DNA of 16,648 bases from Phycisphaerales bacterium UBA2266 (GTDB lineage Bacteria > Planctomycetota > Phycisphaerae > Sedimentisphaerales > Anaerobacaceae), in NCBI GenBank assembly GCA_002347125.1, contig DDXG01000230.1, positions 1-16,648 on the forward strand. The letters run 5' to 3'. Shown piece after piece: positions 1 through 7,310 of the stretch. Made by a program: the position numbers and the translations under genes. Every line of letters starts with the position of its first letter. Positions within the stretch are counted from its first letter, which is position 1. The notes beneath the pieces were generated by a model. That model searched no databases and was not told the origin of the DNA. It was given only the letters and a program-made list of their open reading frames with translations.

Positions 1-84
1 GACCGCAGTAGAACATCGCTGTGATTCCAGACGGGCCGATGGCGCGCCAGGGGTTGTCGTGTGCCCGTCCACAACAGGCAAGCC

Positions 85-483
85 ATGCACAGAGACTTCA
101 AGATAGGAATGGCTATCGGGCTGGTGCTCGTTGGCGGCGCTGGTATTTGGATAGGCACGCGCCCGAGCCTCAGCACCGGCAATCTGCCCGGCCGGGCAGC
201 CGAACCCCGCATCTCCGCCGGTTCCGAGCGACCGGCTTCGCCGCCGGCCGCGTCGCGGGCCGTCGAGACGACGCCGAGCATAGCGACGCCCCCGCTGACG
301 ACCCAGCCGCCTCCGCAACCGGCCGTCCGCACCCATGTCGTCCGAAACAACGAGACTCTCTCGCAAATCGCAACCCAATACTATGGTTCACCCGCCAAGT
401 GGCGTCAGATATTCGATGCCAATCGCGACATCGTGAAGAATCCCAACAGTGTCAAACCGGGCACCCGTCTGGTCATTCCTTGA
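85..483 (+). CDS. Membrane-anchored LysM domain protein
   Basis: Small protein of 132 residues. A short basic N-terminus is followed by one hydrophobic segment (about residues 6-24), read as a signal anchor. A low-complexity linker rich in Pro, Ala and Thr runs from about 30 to 82. A single C-terminal LysM domain covers about 84-131, with the typical 'VRNNETLSQIA' opening, 'YYGSPAKWRQI', 'NP..VKPGTRLVIP' ending. LysM domains bind N-acetylglucosamine in peptidoglycan or related glycans, so the likely role is a cell-envelope protein exposed outside the inner membrane; its exact function is unknown. I chose the ATG at 85 because the protein then begins 'MHRDFKIG', a common start in this kind of protein, though its SD (AGG at 76-78) is weak. 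A GTG at 61 in frame, preceded by AGGGG at 49-53, is a real alternative and would add eight residues. The 3' end overlaps the convergent pgl gene by 11 bp. Confidence 0.8.
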   Translation: MHRDFKIGMAIGLVLVGGAGIWIGTRPSLSTGNLPGRAAEPRISAGSERPASPPAASRAVETTPSIATPPLTTQPPPQPAVRTHVVRNNETLSQIATQYYGSPAKWRQIFDANRDIVKNPNSVKPGTRLVIP

Positions 484-1255
484 GCAGATTTCCGTGGTCC
501 TGACCCGACGGACGCAGGGCCCCGGCCGCTTCCCGGTCGACCAGCCAGATTACCCGCTCCAGAACCGGCCAGAGCAGGTGAACGGGGTATCGCCGTTCGC
601 CCACCGGACCATCCAGGACTCTCGCCAGGATAGCCGCCTTCTGGATCCCCGGGGCCATGACGACGATTGACCTTCCAGCCTGCAGGACCGGCCCGGTCAG
701 TGTAATCCGCCGAAATCCCACTGCTTCCGGGACGGCACGAACCCACGCCCCACCATGCAGCGACTGAACATCGCCGGGAAAAATTGAGCCAGTGTGTCCA
801 TCAGCCCCCATACCCAGCAGAATCAGGTCAAATCGCGGCGTTTGCCCGGGCGTAACACCGAATTCCCTCCGCAATACCTCTTCGTACTGGGCCGCGGCGA
901 CCTCCGGAGTATCGGCATCGGTGGCAATCGGATGTACATTCCGCCGCGGGACCGCCACATAACGCAGTAACCCTTCGGCAGCAAGCCTGTAGTTGCTCTC
1001 AGGTGCGTCGTGCGGCACCCAGCGTTCGTCCACCCAGAAGAGTTGCGTCCGCTCCCATGCCAACGCAGCACCCGTCGCTGAGCATCCCAACAACTGCAAG
1101 AACTTCCCCCCTGTCCGTCCTCCGGAGACGGCCGCTCGGAATACGCCCCGGTCGCTGATAGCCCCCTCGCAATGCACGGCAAACAACTCCACAGCCCGAC
1201 GCGCCACGGCATCGACATCGGCCAGTATCTCCACATTGGCCCCCTGCCGTCTCAT
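473..1255 (-). CDS. pgl: 6-phosphogluconolactonase
   Basis: 260 residues, normal for the SugarP isomerase-like (DevB/Pgl) family. It hydrolyses 6-phosphoglucono-1,5-lactone to 6-phosphogluconate, the second step of the oxidative pentose phosphate pathway, in the cytoplasm. Diagnostic motifs: 'SGGRT' (44-48, phosphate-binding loop), 'FWVDERWVPHDAPESNYR' (73-90, the DERxVP...SN signature), and 'LGMGADGHTGSIFPG' (147-161, which holds the Asp and His of the active site), then 'LTGPVLQAGRSIVVMAPG' (186-203). These separate it from glucosamine-6-phosphate deaminase, the closest relative. The ATG at 1255 has only a weak SD, but the protein begins at the expected distance before the first motif. No zwf or gnd gene lies nearby. 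The gene is transcribed towards the LysM gene, and the two stop regions overlap. Confidence 0.93.
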   Translation of the reverse strand: MRRQGANVEILADVDAVARRAVELFAVHCEGAISDRGVFRAAVSGGRTGGKFLQLLGCSATGAALAWERTQLFWVDERWVPHDAPESNYRLAAEGLLRYVAVPRRNVHPIATDADTPEVAAAQYEEVLRREFGVTPGQTPRFDLILLGMGADGHTGSIFPGDVQSLHGGAWVRAVPEAVGFRRITLTGPVLQAGRSIVVMAPGIQKAAILARVLDGPVGERRYPVHLLWPVLERVIWLVDREAAGALRPSGQDHGNLLKE

Positions 1256-1364
1256 CTTGACATGCCAGCGGAATCAAGCGTCATGGACATAGTCTAGCAC
1301 ACGCAACTCATCCCGCCCAGACAAATTGCCCTAGCCGACCCCACGGAAGGCTGCATTTTGCGGG

Positions 1365-1393
1365 TTGACCGCGCCTTCGTCCACTTCTATAAT
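1365..1393 (+). promoter_or_regulatory. Sigma70-type promoter of bioY
   Basis: TTGACC at 1365-1370 and a perfect TATAAT at 1388-1393 are separated by 17 bases. The start point would be near 1400, giving a leader of about 110 bases before the bioY ATG. I saw no clear BirA-type operator in or next to it. Confidence 0.65.
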
Positions 1394-1512
1394 GCCGCCG
1401 GTTCACGCGACGGGCGGGCCGTGTGGCGATCGGCGGTCGTCGCTGAGCAGGCGCATGACCCGGCGCGAGTATGGCGGATCGGACCCAAGCACCATCCCGA
1501 AGGATCAACACA

Positions 1513-2139
1513 ATGCGGGCAGCAACGACAATGGCCGACCTCTGGCGGCCCTGTGAGAAAACGAGATCCCTGTTCTATGACCTCTGTGCGACGGCGGTCG
1601 GGTCGGCCCTGATCGCATTGTCCGCTCAGTTGGCGGTTCACTTGCCTTTTAGCCCCGTGCCTATCACGGGGCAGACCTTTGCCGTGCTGCTGCTGGCCGC
1701 CCTGCTGGGGCCCGGGCGGGGCGTGTTATGTGTCCTGACCTACCTGGCGGAGGGTCTTGCGGGGTTGCCTGTATTCGCGCAGGCCGGTAGCGGCCCCGCC
1801 TGGCTGCTCGGCGCCACGGGCGGCTATCTCATCGGTTTCGTGCCGGCGGCGTGGCTGGTCGGCCGATTGGCACAGATGGGCTGGGACCGGCGTTTCCGTA
1901 CTACCGTTGCCGCCATGCTCTTCGGTAATACGGCCATATACGCCTGTGGACTTGCGTGGCTGGCTTGCCTGAATACCGTCGGGCGGGTCAATTTGGGCTT
2001 CAACAGCCTATTGACAGTCGGGCTGTATCCGTATATCCTGGGCGATGTCTTGAAGGTAGTGCTTGCCGGAATGCTCCTTCCCGGCCTCTGGCAGGCGTTA
2101 GGACGGTCCGGTCGATCGCCCGATGAGGGGCGAATATGA
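1513..2139 (+). CDS. bioY: Biotin transporter S component BioY
   Basis: Integral membrane protein of 208 residues from the chosen start, about six hydrophobic segments, matching the BioY family in length and sequence. Family hallmarks are 'LPFSPVPITGQTFAVLLLAALLGPGRG' split over 44-70, 'YLAEGLAGLPVFAQAGSG' (77-94), 'GATGGYLIGFVPAAWLVG' (100-117), and 'GLYPYILGDVLKVVLA' (170-185). BioY is the substrate-binding subunit of an energy-coupling-factor importer for biotin. No EcfT or EcfA genes are adjacent, so it would use a shared module encoded elsewhere or work alone. An in-frame ATG at 1471 would add 14 residues but has no SD. The ATG at 1513 is preceded by GAAGGA (1499-1504) at good spacing and is preferred. 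A near-consensus promoter lies at 1365-1393, and tRNA-Gln follows 42 bp downstream on the same strand. Confidence 0.92.
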   Translation: MRAATTMADLWRPCEKTRSLFYDLCATAVGSALIALSAQLAVHLPFSPVPITGQTFAVLLLAALLGPGRGVLCVLTYLAEGLAGLPVFAQAGSGPAWLLGATGGYLIGFVPAAWLVGRLAQMGWDRRFRTTVAAMLFGNTAIYACGLAWLACLNTVGRVNLGFNSLLTVGLYPYILGDVLKVVLAGMLLPGLWQALGRSGRSPDEGRI

Positions 2140-2181
2140 TCGATTCGCAACCGTCCCGGCGGTGGTGGTTCTGAAGCCTAT

Positions 2182-2252
2182 TGGGGAATAGTGTAACGGC
2201 AGCACAACTGACTCTGGATCAGTTAGTTCAGGTTCGAATCCTGGTTCCCCAG
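2182..2252 (+). tRNA. tRNA-Gln (anticodon CTG)
   Basis: The cloverleaf closes fully. The 7-bp acceptor stem is TGGGGAA (2182-2188) with TTCCCCA (2245-2251). The D arm has a GTG/CAC stem. The anticodon stem is ACTGA/TCAGT with loop CTCTGGA, giving anticodon CTG, which reads CAG. The T arm contains TTCGAAT flanked by CAGG/CCTG. The discriminator base is G at 2252 and CCA is not encoded, so it must be added after transcription. The first pair, T-A, is typical of bacterial tRNA-Gln. It sits 42 bp after bioY on the same strand; I see no separate promoter. Confidence 0.95.
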
Positions 2253-2348
2253 TTGCCCCCTCCTGACGCGGCGAGTCCTCGCGTGCCCTTTATCAGAGTC
2301 TTTGATATGTGGCAACCACCCGGCCTTGAGGATGCCGGCTGCTCCCAC

Positions 2349-2390
2349 AAAAAAACGTGGCCAATGCCGCATGATACGGCATTGGCCACG
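2349..2390 (-). terminator. Intrinsic terminator of the LamG gene
   Basis: A perfect 14-bp inverted repeat (2356-2369 with 2377-2390) surrounds a 7-base loop. Read on the minus strand, seven T residues follow immediately (A run at 2349-2355 on plus). It lies 32 bp past the stop codon of the large minus-strand gene. The plus-strand side has no T-run, so it is directional. Confidence 0.9.
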
Positions 2391-2422
2391 CATTCAGGCT
2401 ACACCGCAAGTCGCCGGCGGTA

Positions 2423-5368
2423 TTACCGCGGCCAGAGCTGCTGCTCGAGCCAGTGAGCCGCCAGGACCGCGAAGTCCTTGAAGTCGATCTTGCGACCGGC
2501 TGGATCATGCAGGTCCGCTGGAGAGCCGTTGTACAGTTCCCCGTCGCCGGGCGTCTTGTCCGCGAGGTATGCCACCTCAGCCGCCGACAGTGCCCGGCTG
2601 AAGATGTTCACTTCGTCGACGACGCCGTTAAACGGGTTGTTGCCGTTGCCGTCGATGGCGCCGATGACGAGGTGGGCCCCCGTGGCCGGGCCGAACGAGA
2701 ATACGTCGCTGGTCCCGACGGACTGCCCGTCAATGTACATTGTCGTAATCGCCCCGTCGAACGTCACGGCCACATGCTGCCAGAGACCGACCGGCGGGAC
2801 ATTGAACCCGAAGCCGGGATAGCTGTCATACCGCAGGAACCCGATGTTGCCGGTGGCGTTGTTCAGCTCGATGGACCACATCGTGGCTGTACCGCTCCAG
2901 TCGTCTCTCTTGCTGATGAGGCCCTGGTAGCCGTTGTTGAGGCCCGACCACTTGATCCACGCGGCCGCGGTCAACTGGCCCGTGGCAGCCGACGGATTCC
3001 ACGTCCCCGTGTCAACCACATCGCCGCCGGTCCCGGTGAACCGCAGCGCCTTGCCGAAGCCCGCCATGCCGTCGATCCACGTCGGACTGCCGAGAATGGT
3101 CCCCGTACGCCCGTTGCCGGATGTATCCGCCGTGGTGGTCCCGGTCCCCTCGCTGAGCGGGTATCTCGCCGCCAGACCATTGGTCCCCGGATTGACCGTG
3201 GCGATACCCTGTCCCTCGGCCAGCCACTGGCTCACAAGCACTTCCAACTCCTTGCCGTCCACACGGCAATCGCCTGATACCTCGCCGATCGGCATGAAGT
3301 CGGCCTTGGCGAAATCAGCATCTCGCTGCGCCAGAATGCACTCGGCCGGAAGCAGACGAATATCGTCGAAGTACACCATCCCGATCGCGGCGGGCGAGGA
3401 GGGCGACCCAATCGTGCCGAAGCCGATCGACATCCTGGCCACGTTCGTCAGATTGACGCCGGCGAACTGGGTCAGCGTAATCGTCCAGTTCTGCCACTCC
3501 GCCACCGTCACGGCGCTCGCTCCGCCCGTATAGGCGACCACGGCGCTATGGCTGGGCACGTCGCCGTCTTCCAGCTTGATGAACATCTGCTCTGGATTGT
3601 TGAGGGCGTGGCCGAGGAACCACAGCGACATGACCCGGACCCCGTCGGCCGTCCAGTCGTTCGTAATACCCAGACTCAACGGCCCTGAGACCGCCGCGAC
3701 GGCCTCGGCATGTCCCCCACTCGTATTGTAGAGATACGGCATGGACTGACGGCCCCCGTGCACGAGCGTCTGTTCGGCGAAGGGCGCCTGGGCGTTACCG
3801 ACGATCGACCCCGTGCCGTTGCCGCCATAAGCGTCCACGCTGCATGGGAAATTCCCACCGTATCCCAGCCCATCCTTCCAAACATAGAAGACGCGCCTGC
3901 AAACGTCGTCATAGTCCTCAAAGTCGTCAATCACGCGGAAATGGCCCGTCGTGAAGCGCCAGACGGCCCCCTTCCACAGATCGACGCCGTTGACCTCGTC
4001 CACGCGCCAGTAATACGTCGTACCCATCTCGAGCGTACCCGGATCAAAGGCGCTGACGCCGACGTTCTGATACACAAGGCCCGGATAGGTGCCAGCGGTG
4101 GCCGGCGTGGCGTCGCGAACCGCCGCCTTTTCGGTGCCGAAGTACACATCATGCGTAACCGCCGCCACGCCCGGCGTCCAGGACAAATTCGCCGTGGGCG
4201 ATACTTGCGTCGCCGCATCCGCCGGGGAGGGCTGAGAAGCGCCTCTGTCCAGAACGACCTCAAAATTGTCATAGTACAGGACAATCGGGCTGCCCTGGGC
4301 CGGTCCGCTGTTGCTGAGGATCAGAATCTGCAGCCACCACAGGTTATCCCACTGAATCTTGGCTTTCTGCGCTGTGTAGTCCCATTCGAGCACTCGGATG
4401 TCATCGCCCTGGGAGGGATTCCAGCCCGCCATCAGAGCCGTGTCGTAGAAGCTCCAGCCGTCGCCGCCGGTATTGACGATGAAGGTCAATTCGGACCAGC
4501 CGATGCCCGCGGGCCATTCGGCGGCCAACCGCGTCACATCCACCCGCATCCTGGACCCCTTGCGCCAGAGATCCATGATGCCGGGATTCGCCATAAGGTC
4601 CAGCGAGATGCCTTGCCAGCCCGTATCAGGGTAAGTCACTTTCAGGCTGTATGTATTGGACGTTACGCCCGTCGTAGTGCTGTAGGCCATCGTTGCCTCA
4701 GCCGGCGTACCATCGGGGAACACCCACCCATCCGTGCTGTTTTCCCAATCGGAGACCTGAACGCCGTAGGTGTGGTCCACAACATCGTCGGCCGTCGTAA
4801 GCTGCACGTTATCAATATAGAACCTCGTCACGGACGCGGCATCGACATTCGAGGTCAAACCCAGCTCATACCACCCGATGTTGTCCGTCACGCCCGCGAG
4901 CTTGGCGATCAGTGCCGCCGACAGCGGAAACGTCAACGTATGGGGCTGCCCATCCAGAGCCACGGGCTGTTGGCCCAGGTCGTTCCATCCGATGTTGTTG
5001 TTCGCGCCGTAGTCGTCATTGCCCGGCGCGTTGATGACCAGGCCGACATTCAGCCACGTGGTGGCCATGTCGGCCGCGAACGCCGTCACATCGAGCGAGA
5101 ACGTGGCTCCGTCCTGCCCCAGCGTGGTCCGTATCGGCTTGAGATTGTAGTAACAGGCCAGCTTCCACTCGCCGGCGGCATCGACCCGCAGCGCCCCGGA
5201 GCCCTCCGAAGCCCCAATCGTGCTCTGCGCTATCGTGCCGTTGGTCCAATCATTGGTATACCAACCGCCCTGGTTGCCCTCGAAATCACTTAGCACCATT
5301 GCCTGGGCCGAGACACCGAGCGCCAGCGTCAGGATACCACATAACAGAAAACTTGGCTTTCCCTTCAT
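2423..5368 (-). CDS. Large secreted LamG / dockerin-like multidomain protein
   Basis: 981 residues. The start at 5368 is set by a strong SD (AAAGGAGG) five bases upstream and by a clear signal peptide at residues 1-23 (Lys-rich start, hydrophobic core, cut after 'VSAQA'). An in-frame ATG at 5434 would put the signal peptide internally. Visible layout: jelly-roll or sugar-binding-like module about 24-191, ending 'FYIDNVQL'; a second similar module about 205-372, ending 'YYDNFEVV'; an FN3-like module about 379-473 ('YYWRVDEVNG..WRFTTG'); a third sugar-binding-like module about 478-672 ('VIDDFEDYDD', ending 'VYFDDIRLLP'); a dockerin-like half-repeat about 697-716 ('GDCRVDGKELEVLVSQWL'); a LamG domain about 731-940; and a second dockerin-like half-repeat about 952-974 ('KIDFKDFAVLAAHWL'). 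No catalytic domain is recognisable. It is probably a carbohydrate- or surface-binding protein of the periplasm or cell exterior. A strong terminator lies downstream, and it appears to be transcribed alone. Confidence 0.88.
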   Translation of the reverse strand: MKGKPSFLLCGILTLALGVSAQAMVLSDFEGNQGGWYTNDWTNGTIAQSTIGASEGSGALRVDAAGEWKLACYYNLKPIRTTLGQDGATFSLDVTAFAADMATTWLNVGLVINAPGNDDYGANNNIGWNDLGQQPVALDGQPHTLTFPLSAALIAKLAGVTDNIGWYELGLTSNVDAASVTRFYIDNVQLTTADDVVDHTYGVQVSDWENSTDGWVFPDGTPAEATMAYSTTTGVTSNTYSLKVTYPDTGWQGISLDLMANPGIMDLWRKGSRMRVDVTRLAAEWPAGIGWSELTFIVNTGGDGWSFYDTALMAGWNPSQGDDIRVLEWDYTAQKAKIQWDNLWWLQILILSNSGPAQGSPIVLYYDNFEVVLDRGASQPSPADAATQVSPTANLSWTPGVAAVTHDVYFGTEKAAVRDATPATAGTYPGLVYQNVGVSAFDPGTLEMGTTYYWRVDEVNGVDLWKGAVWRFTTGHFRVIDDFEDYDDVCRRVFYVWKDGLGYGGNFPCSVDAYGGNGTGSIVGNAQAPFAEQTLVHGGRQSMPYLYNTSGGHAEAVAAVSGPLSLGITNDWTADGVRVMSLWFLGHALNNPEQMFIKLEDGDVPSHSAVVAYTGGASAVTVAEWQNWTITLTQFAGVNLTNVARMSIGFGTIGSPSSPAAIGMVYFDDIRLLPAECILAQRDADFAKADFMPIGEVSGDCRVDGKELEVLVSQWLAEGQGIATVNPGTNGLAARYPLSEGTGTTTADTSGNGRTGTILGSPTWIDGMAGFGKALRFTGTGGDVVDTGTWNPSAATGQLTAAAWIKWSGLNNGYQGLISKRDDWSGTATMWSIELNNATGNIGFLRYDSYPGFGFNVPPVGLWQHVAVTFDGAITTMYIDGQSVGTSDVFSFGPATGAHLVIGAIDGNGNNPFNGVVDEVNIFSRALSAAEVAYLADKTPGDGELYNGSPADLHDPAGRKIDFKDFAVLAAHWLEQQLWPR

Positions 5369-5916
5369 GGGGTCCTCCTTTGTCAGATACAGAACTGAAC
5401 TTGACATAATGCAACTACCCATCCATAAAGGCATGACGACAGACGCATACCCCTATACGCTTTGCGAGATCCACCTCAGGGAACCAACTCCCCCCGCCAC
5501 AGTCAGAGCCTGTATCACCACCGACCCAACCACCACACCCGTCCTTCCACTGTTTCCACACAAACCTTACTTACACCGCACCACAGACCCATGCTTTGAC
5601 AAGGGTTTCGGCTGCGGCAACAGCGTATCACCACCGCGAACGCGATGGAACACGCATGCGACAATCCTAATATGTACCATAAGGCCCGGTCTGACTGCAA
5701 GAAAAAAGAACTCGCCCCGCAAGACAGGCAATAGACACAGTACCGGCATCCGAGCCCCTGTCCATGCCCGGGCGCCGACGGCCGCCGCATAGACCCAATT
5801 CGCCCGTCCACTGGGCACAGCCACCTCGTATTGGCTCAAAAACGCCCCGCCAGGCTGTCCCAGATAGGCCATAAGTACTTCTTAATAAAGGATTTGCGCT
5901 CAGGACAAGAGTGTCA
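5369..5916. other. Gene-free stretch between divergent units
   Basis: No convincing coding sequence. The reading frames here lack codon structure and recognisable motifs. It must hold the promoter of the minus-strand LamG gene, but I found no convincing -35/-10 pair. About 5483-5593 is strongly skewed on the plus strand: roughly 10% G and very rich in C and A. On the minus strand, 5518-5540 carries closely spaced G pairs and triplets that could form a two-tetrad G-quadruplex. A short minus-strand hairpin followed by T residues near 5703-5718 is too weak to call a terminator. Confidence 0.5.
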
Positions 5917-6009
5917 GCCGGGTGTACCGGCCGGCGGTGGTTGAAAGTCTATTCAAGACCATCTCCGGCGTCGCGGGCCTCTTTTTGGCCTCGCCATCCG
6001 CATTTTTTT
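5917..6009 (+). ncRNA. Possible structured RNA or terminator cluster
   Basis: Three potential hairpins follow each other. The first is GCCGG/CCGGC (5917-5921 with 5927-5931). The second is a longer stem, 5932-5945 with 5952-5967, loop AGTCTA, interrupted by one mismatch and a two-base bulge. The third is GCGGGCC with GGCC-T-CGC (5973-5979 with 5987-5994), with CCGC at 5998-6001 able to extend it. A run of seven T residues follows at 6003-6009. This resembles the 3' part of a small RNA or an upstream transcript ending just before the polyamine operon promoter. No known riboswitch class is recognised and no promoter for it is clear. The pairing was done by eye only. Confidence 0.3.
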
Positions 6010-6037
6010 CGAACTGTAACACCTCCTCGCCTATACT
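6008..6037 (+). promoter_or_regulatory. Candidate promoter of the polyamine operon
   Basis: TATACT at 6032-6037 is a good -10 box. A partial -35 box, TTCGAA at 6008-6013, lies 18 bases upstream. Transcription would start near 6044, about 80 bases before the ATG at 6126. The -35 match is weak, so this rests mainly on the -10 box. Confidence 0.4.
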
Positions 6038-6125
6038 ATGCGCCCTGTGTAGCCCGGCCGCACCGCCCTGTCTGTAGCGAGCGTCGGGCATGGCATTGTA
6101 CCTATGGTAAGGATCAGAACTGGAA

Positions 6126-7310
6126 ATGCCCGATAAGAGAACATGTAAGTGCGACAAGCGGCAGTACCTCTCCGGCAAACGCATCCTGCCGAACCCGATC
6201 TCCGGCTCCACCGATATCGTCGCCTTGATTGACGGTATGGACGCCTACAACGGCGGGCGGCTCCGCGCCGCCTGCCAACTGCTCAAGGACCGATATGCCC
6301 ACGATAACGTGACCATCGGGATGAGTATTGCCGGGGCACTGACCCCCGCAGGCCTCGGGCCCAGCGCCATTATCCCGCTGATGAATCATGGGTTCGTCGA
6401 CTGGCTCAGCGCCACAGGGGCGAACATGTACCACGATCTCCACTACCCCTTCAACTTGCCCCTCTATCGGGGCAGCCACACCGTCGACGACGCCGATCTC
6501 CGAGATAAGGGCGTCACCCGCATCTACGACATCCTGTTCGATTACGAAGACGTGCTAATGGAGACCGACCGGCGTCTGCGCAAAATACTCCTGCGGCCGG
6601 AGTTCCAGAAGGAGATGGGCACCCGAGAGTTCTACCACCACCTGGGAAGAGTCCTGGATGAACAAGAACGCAAGAACAAGCTCGGACAGGTCAGCATCCT
6701 GGCGGCCGCCTACCGCAACGGAATCCCCGTGTTCACGTCATCACCCGGCGACTCGACCATCGGCATGAACGTGGCGGGTCTGGAGTTGCTGGCCCAGGCC
6801 TCGGACCTCCAGGAGCGATTCAAGCTCAAGATCAACCCGAGCATCGATGTCAACGACTCCACCGCTATTATCCTCAACGCCAAGAGATACGAAAACGGCA
6901 AGACCGGCGTCATCCTCATTGGTGGCGGCAGCCCCAAGAACTTCATGCTCCAGACCGAGCCCCAGATTCAGGAAGTCCTCATGATTCCCGAGGCCGGTCA
7001 GGACTACGACATCAACATCACCGACGCCAGGCCCGACACCGGCGGACTCTCCGGCGCTCCGCCAAGCGAAGCCGCCAGCTGGGGCAAGATCGACCCGACC
7101 CAGCTCGACGAAACGGTGACCGCCTATCTCGACGTGACGGTGGCGCTGCCGATCATGGCCGCTTACGTTCTGCAGACCACCGGACCGAAGAAGCTCAAAC
7201 GGCTCTACGATCGCGGGGCCGAACTGCGGGCCAAGCTCATCGAATCCTACCTCAAGAACAACAAAGAGGTCGAGCAGCTTCGCGTTCTGATGCGGAGGCT
7301 CACCGTCTGA
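6126..7310 (+). CDS. speY: Deoxyhypusine-synthase homologue, probable homospermidine synthase
   Basis: 394 residues of the deoxyhypusine synthase (DHS) fold. Bacteria have no eIF5A, and cyanobacterial DHS homologues (SpeY) make homospermidine from putrescine with NAD, so that is the likely reaction. The signature 'EAASWGKID' (315-323) holds the lysine (Lys321) that forms the imine in DHS, with Trp319 and Glu315 also in their usual places. Other family segments are 'SIAGALTPAGLGP' (67-79), 'TGANMYHDLHY' (97-107), 'GIPVFTSSPGDSTIG' (199-213) and 'LIGGGSPKNF' (264-273). By mental alignment with human DHS, the 'KHH' motif after GGG is KNF here, and the aspartate 13 residues before the lysine is Leu308; both lie near the spermidine site. 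The SD is poor: AAGGA sits about 12 bases before the ATG. The stop overlaps the next start (TGATG), so the pair is probably translationally coupled. Homospermidine as product is inferred. Confidence 0.85.
   Translation: MPDKRTCKCDKRQYLSGKRILPNPISGSTDIVALIDGMDAYNGGRLRAACQLLKDRYAHDNVTIGMSIAGALTPAGLGPSAIIPLMNHGFVDWLSATGANMYHDLHYPFNLPLYRGSHTVDDADLRDKGVTRIYDILFDYEDVLMETDRRLRKILLRPEFQKEMGTREFYHHLGRVLDEQERKNKLGQVSILAAAYRNGIPVFTSSPGDSTIGMNVAGLELLAQASDLQERFKLKINPSIDVNDSTAIILNAKRYENGKTGVILIGGGSPKNFMLQTEPQIQEVLMIPEAGQDYDINITDARPDTGGLSGAPPSEAASWGKIDPTQLDETVTAYLDVTVALPIMAAYVLQTTGPKKLKRLYDRGAELRAKLIESYLKNNKEVEQLRVLMRRLTV

Noticed and set aside
1..60. Possible 3' end of a gene reading in from the left (stop at 22-24).
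   Set aside because: Only seven codons are visible, so nothing can be identified.
1465..1530. Short resemblance to the 5S rRNA loop region (the string around CCATCCCGAA).
   Set aside because: The 120-base 5S helices cannot be closed around it, and a 5S gene would run into bioY; judged chance.
2270..2340. Small inverted repeats after tRNA-Gln (ACGCG/CGCGT and CCGGC/GCCGG) as a tRNA terminator.
   Set aside because: Only five pairs each and no T-run follows; not enough to call a terminator.
3710..5293. Long open frame (over 500 codons) on the plus strand opposite the LamG gene.
   Set aside because: It is antisense to a gene with signal peptide, SD, domains and terminator. Its translation is Arg/Pro/Val-rich with no family motif, as expected of a GC-rich shadow frame.
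5699..5728. Minus-strand hairpin CTTGC-GGG-GCGAG followed by T residues, as a terminator.
   Set aside because: Five pairs including a G-T wobble with a three-base loop, and no transcript upstream to end; too weak.
5567..5872. Possible 101-residue hydrophobic protein on the minus strand in the gene-free stretch.
   Set aside because: No good SD, no family resemblance, and the codon pattern does not match the neighbouring genes.
5900..6228. Overlapping frames of about 100 codons on both strands at 5900-6228.
   Set aside because: They cover the hairpin cluster, the promoter and the start of the DHS homologue, and show no protein family features.
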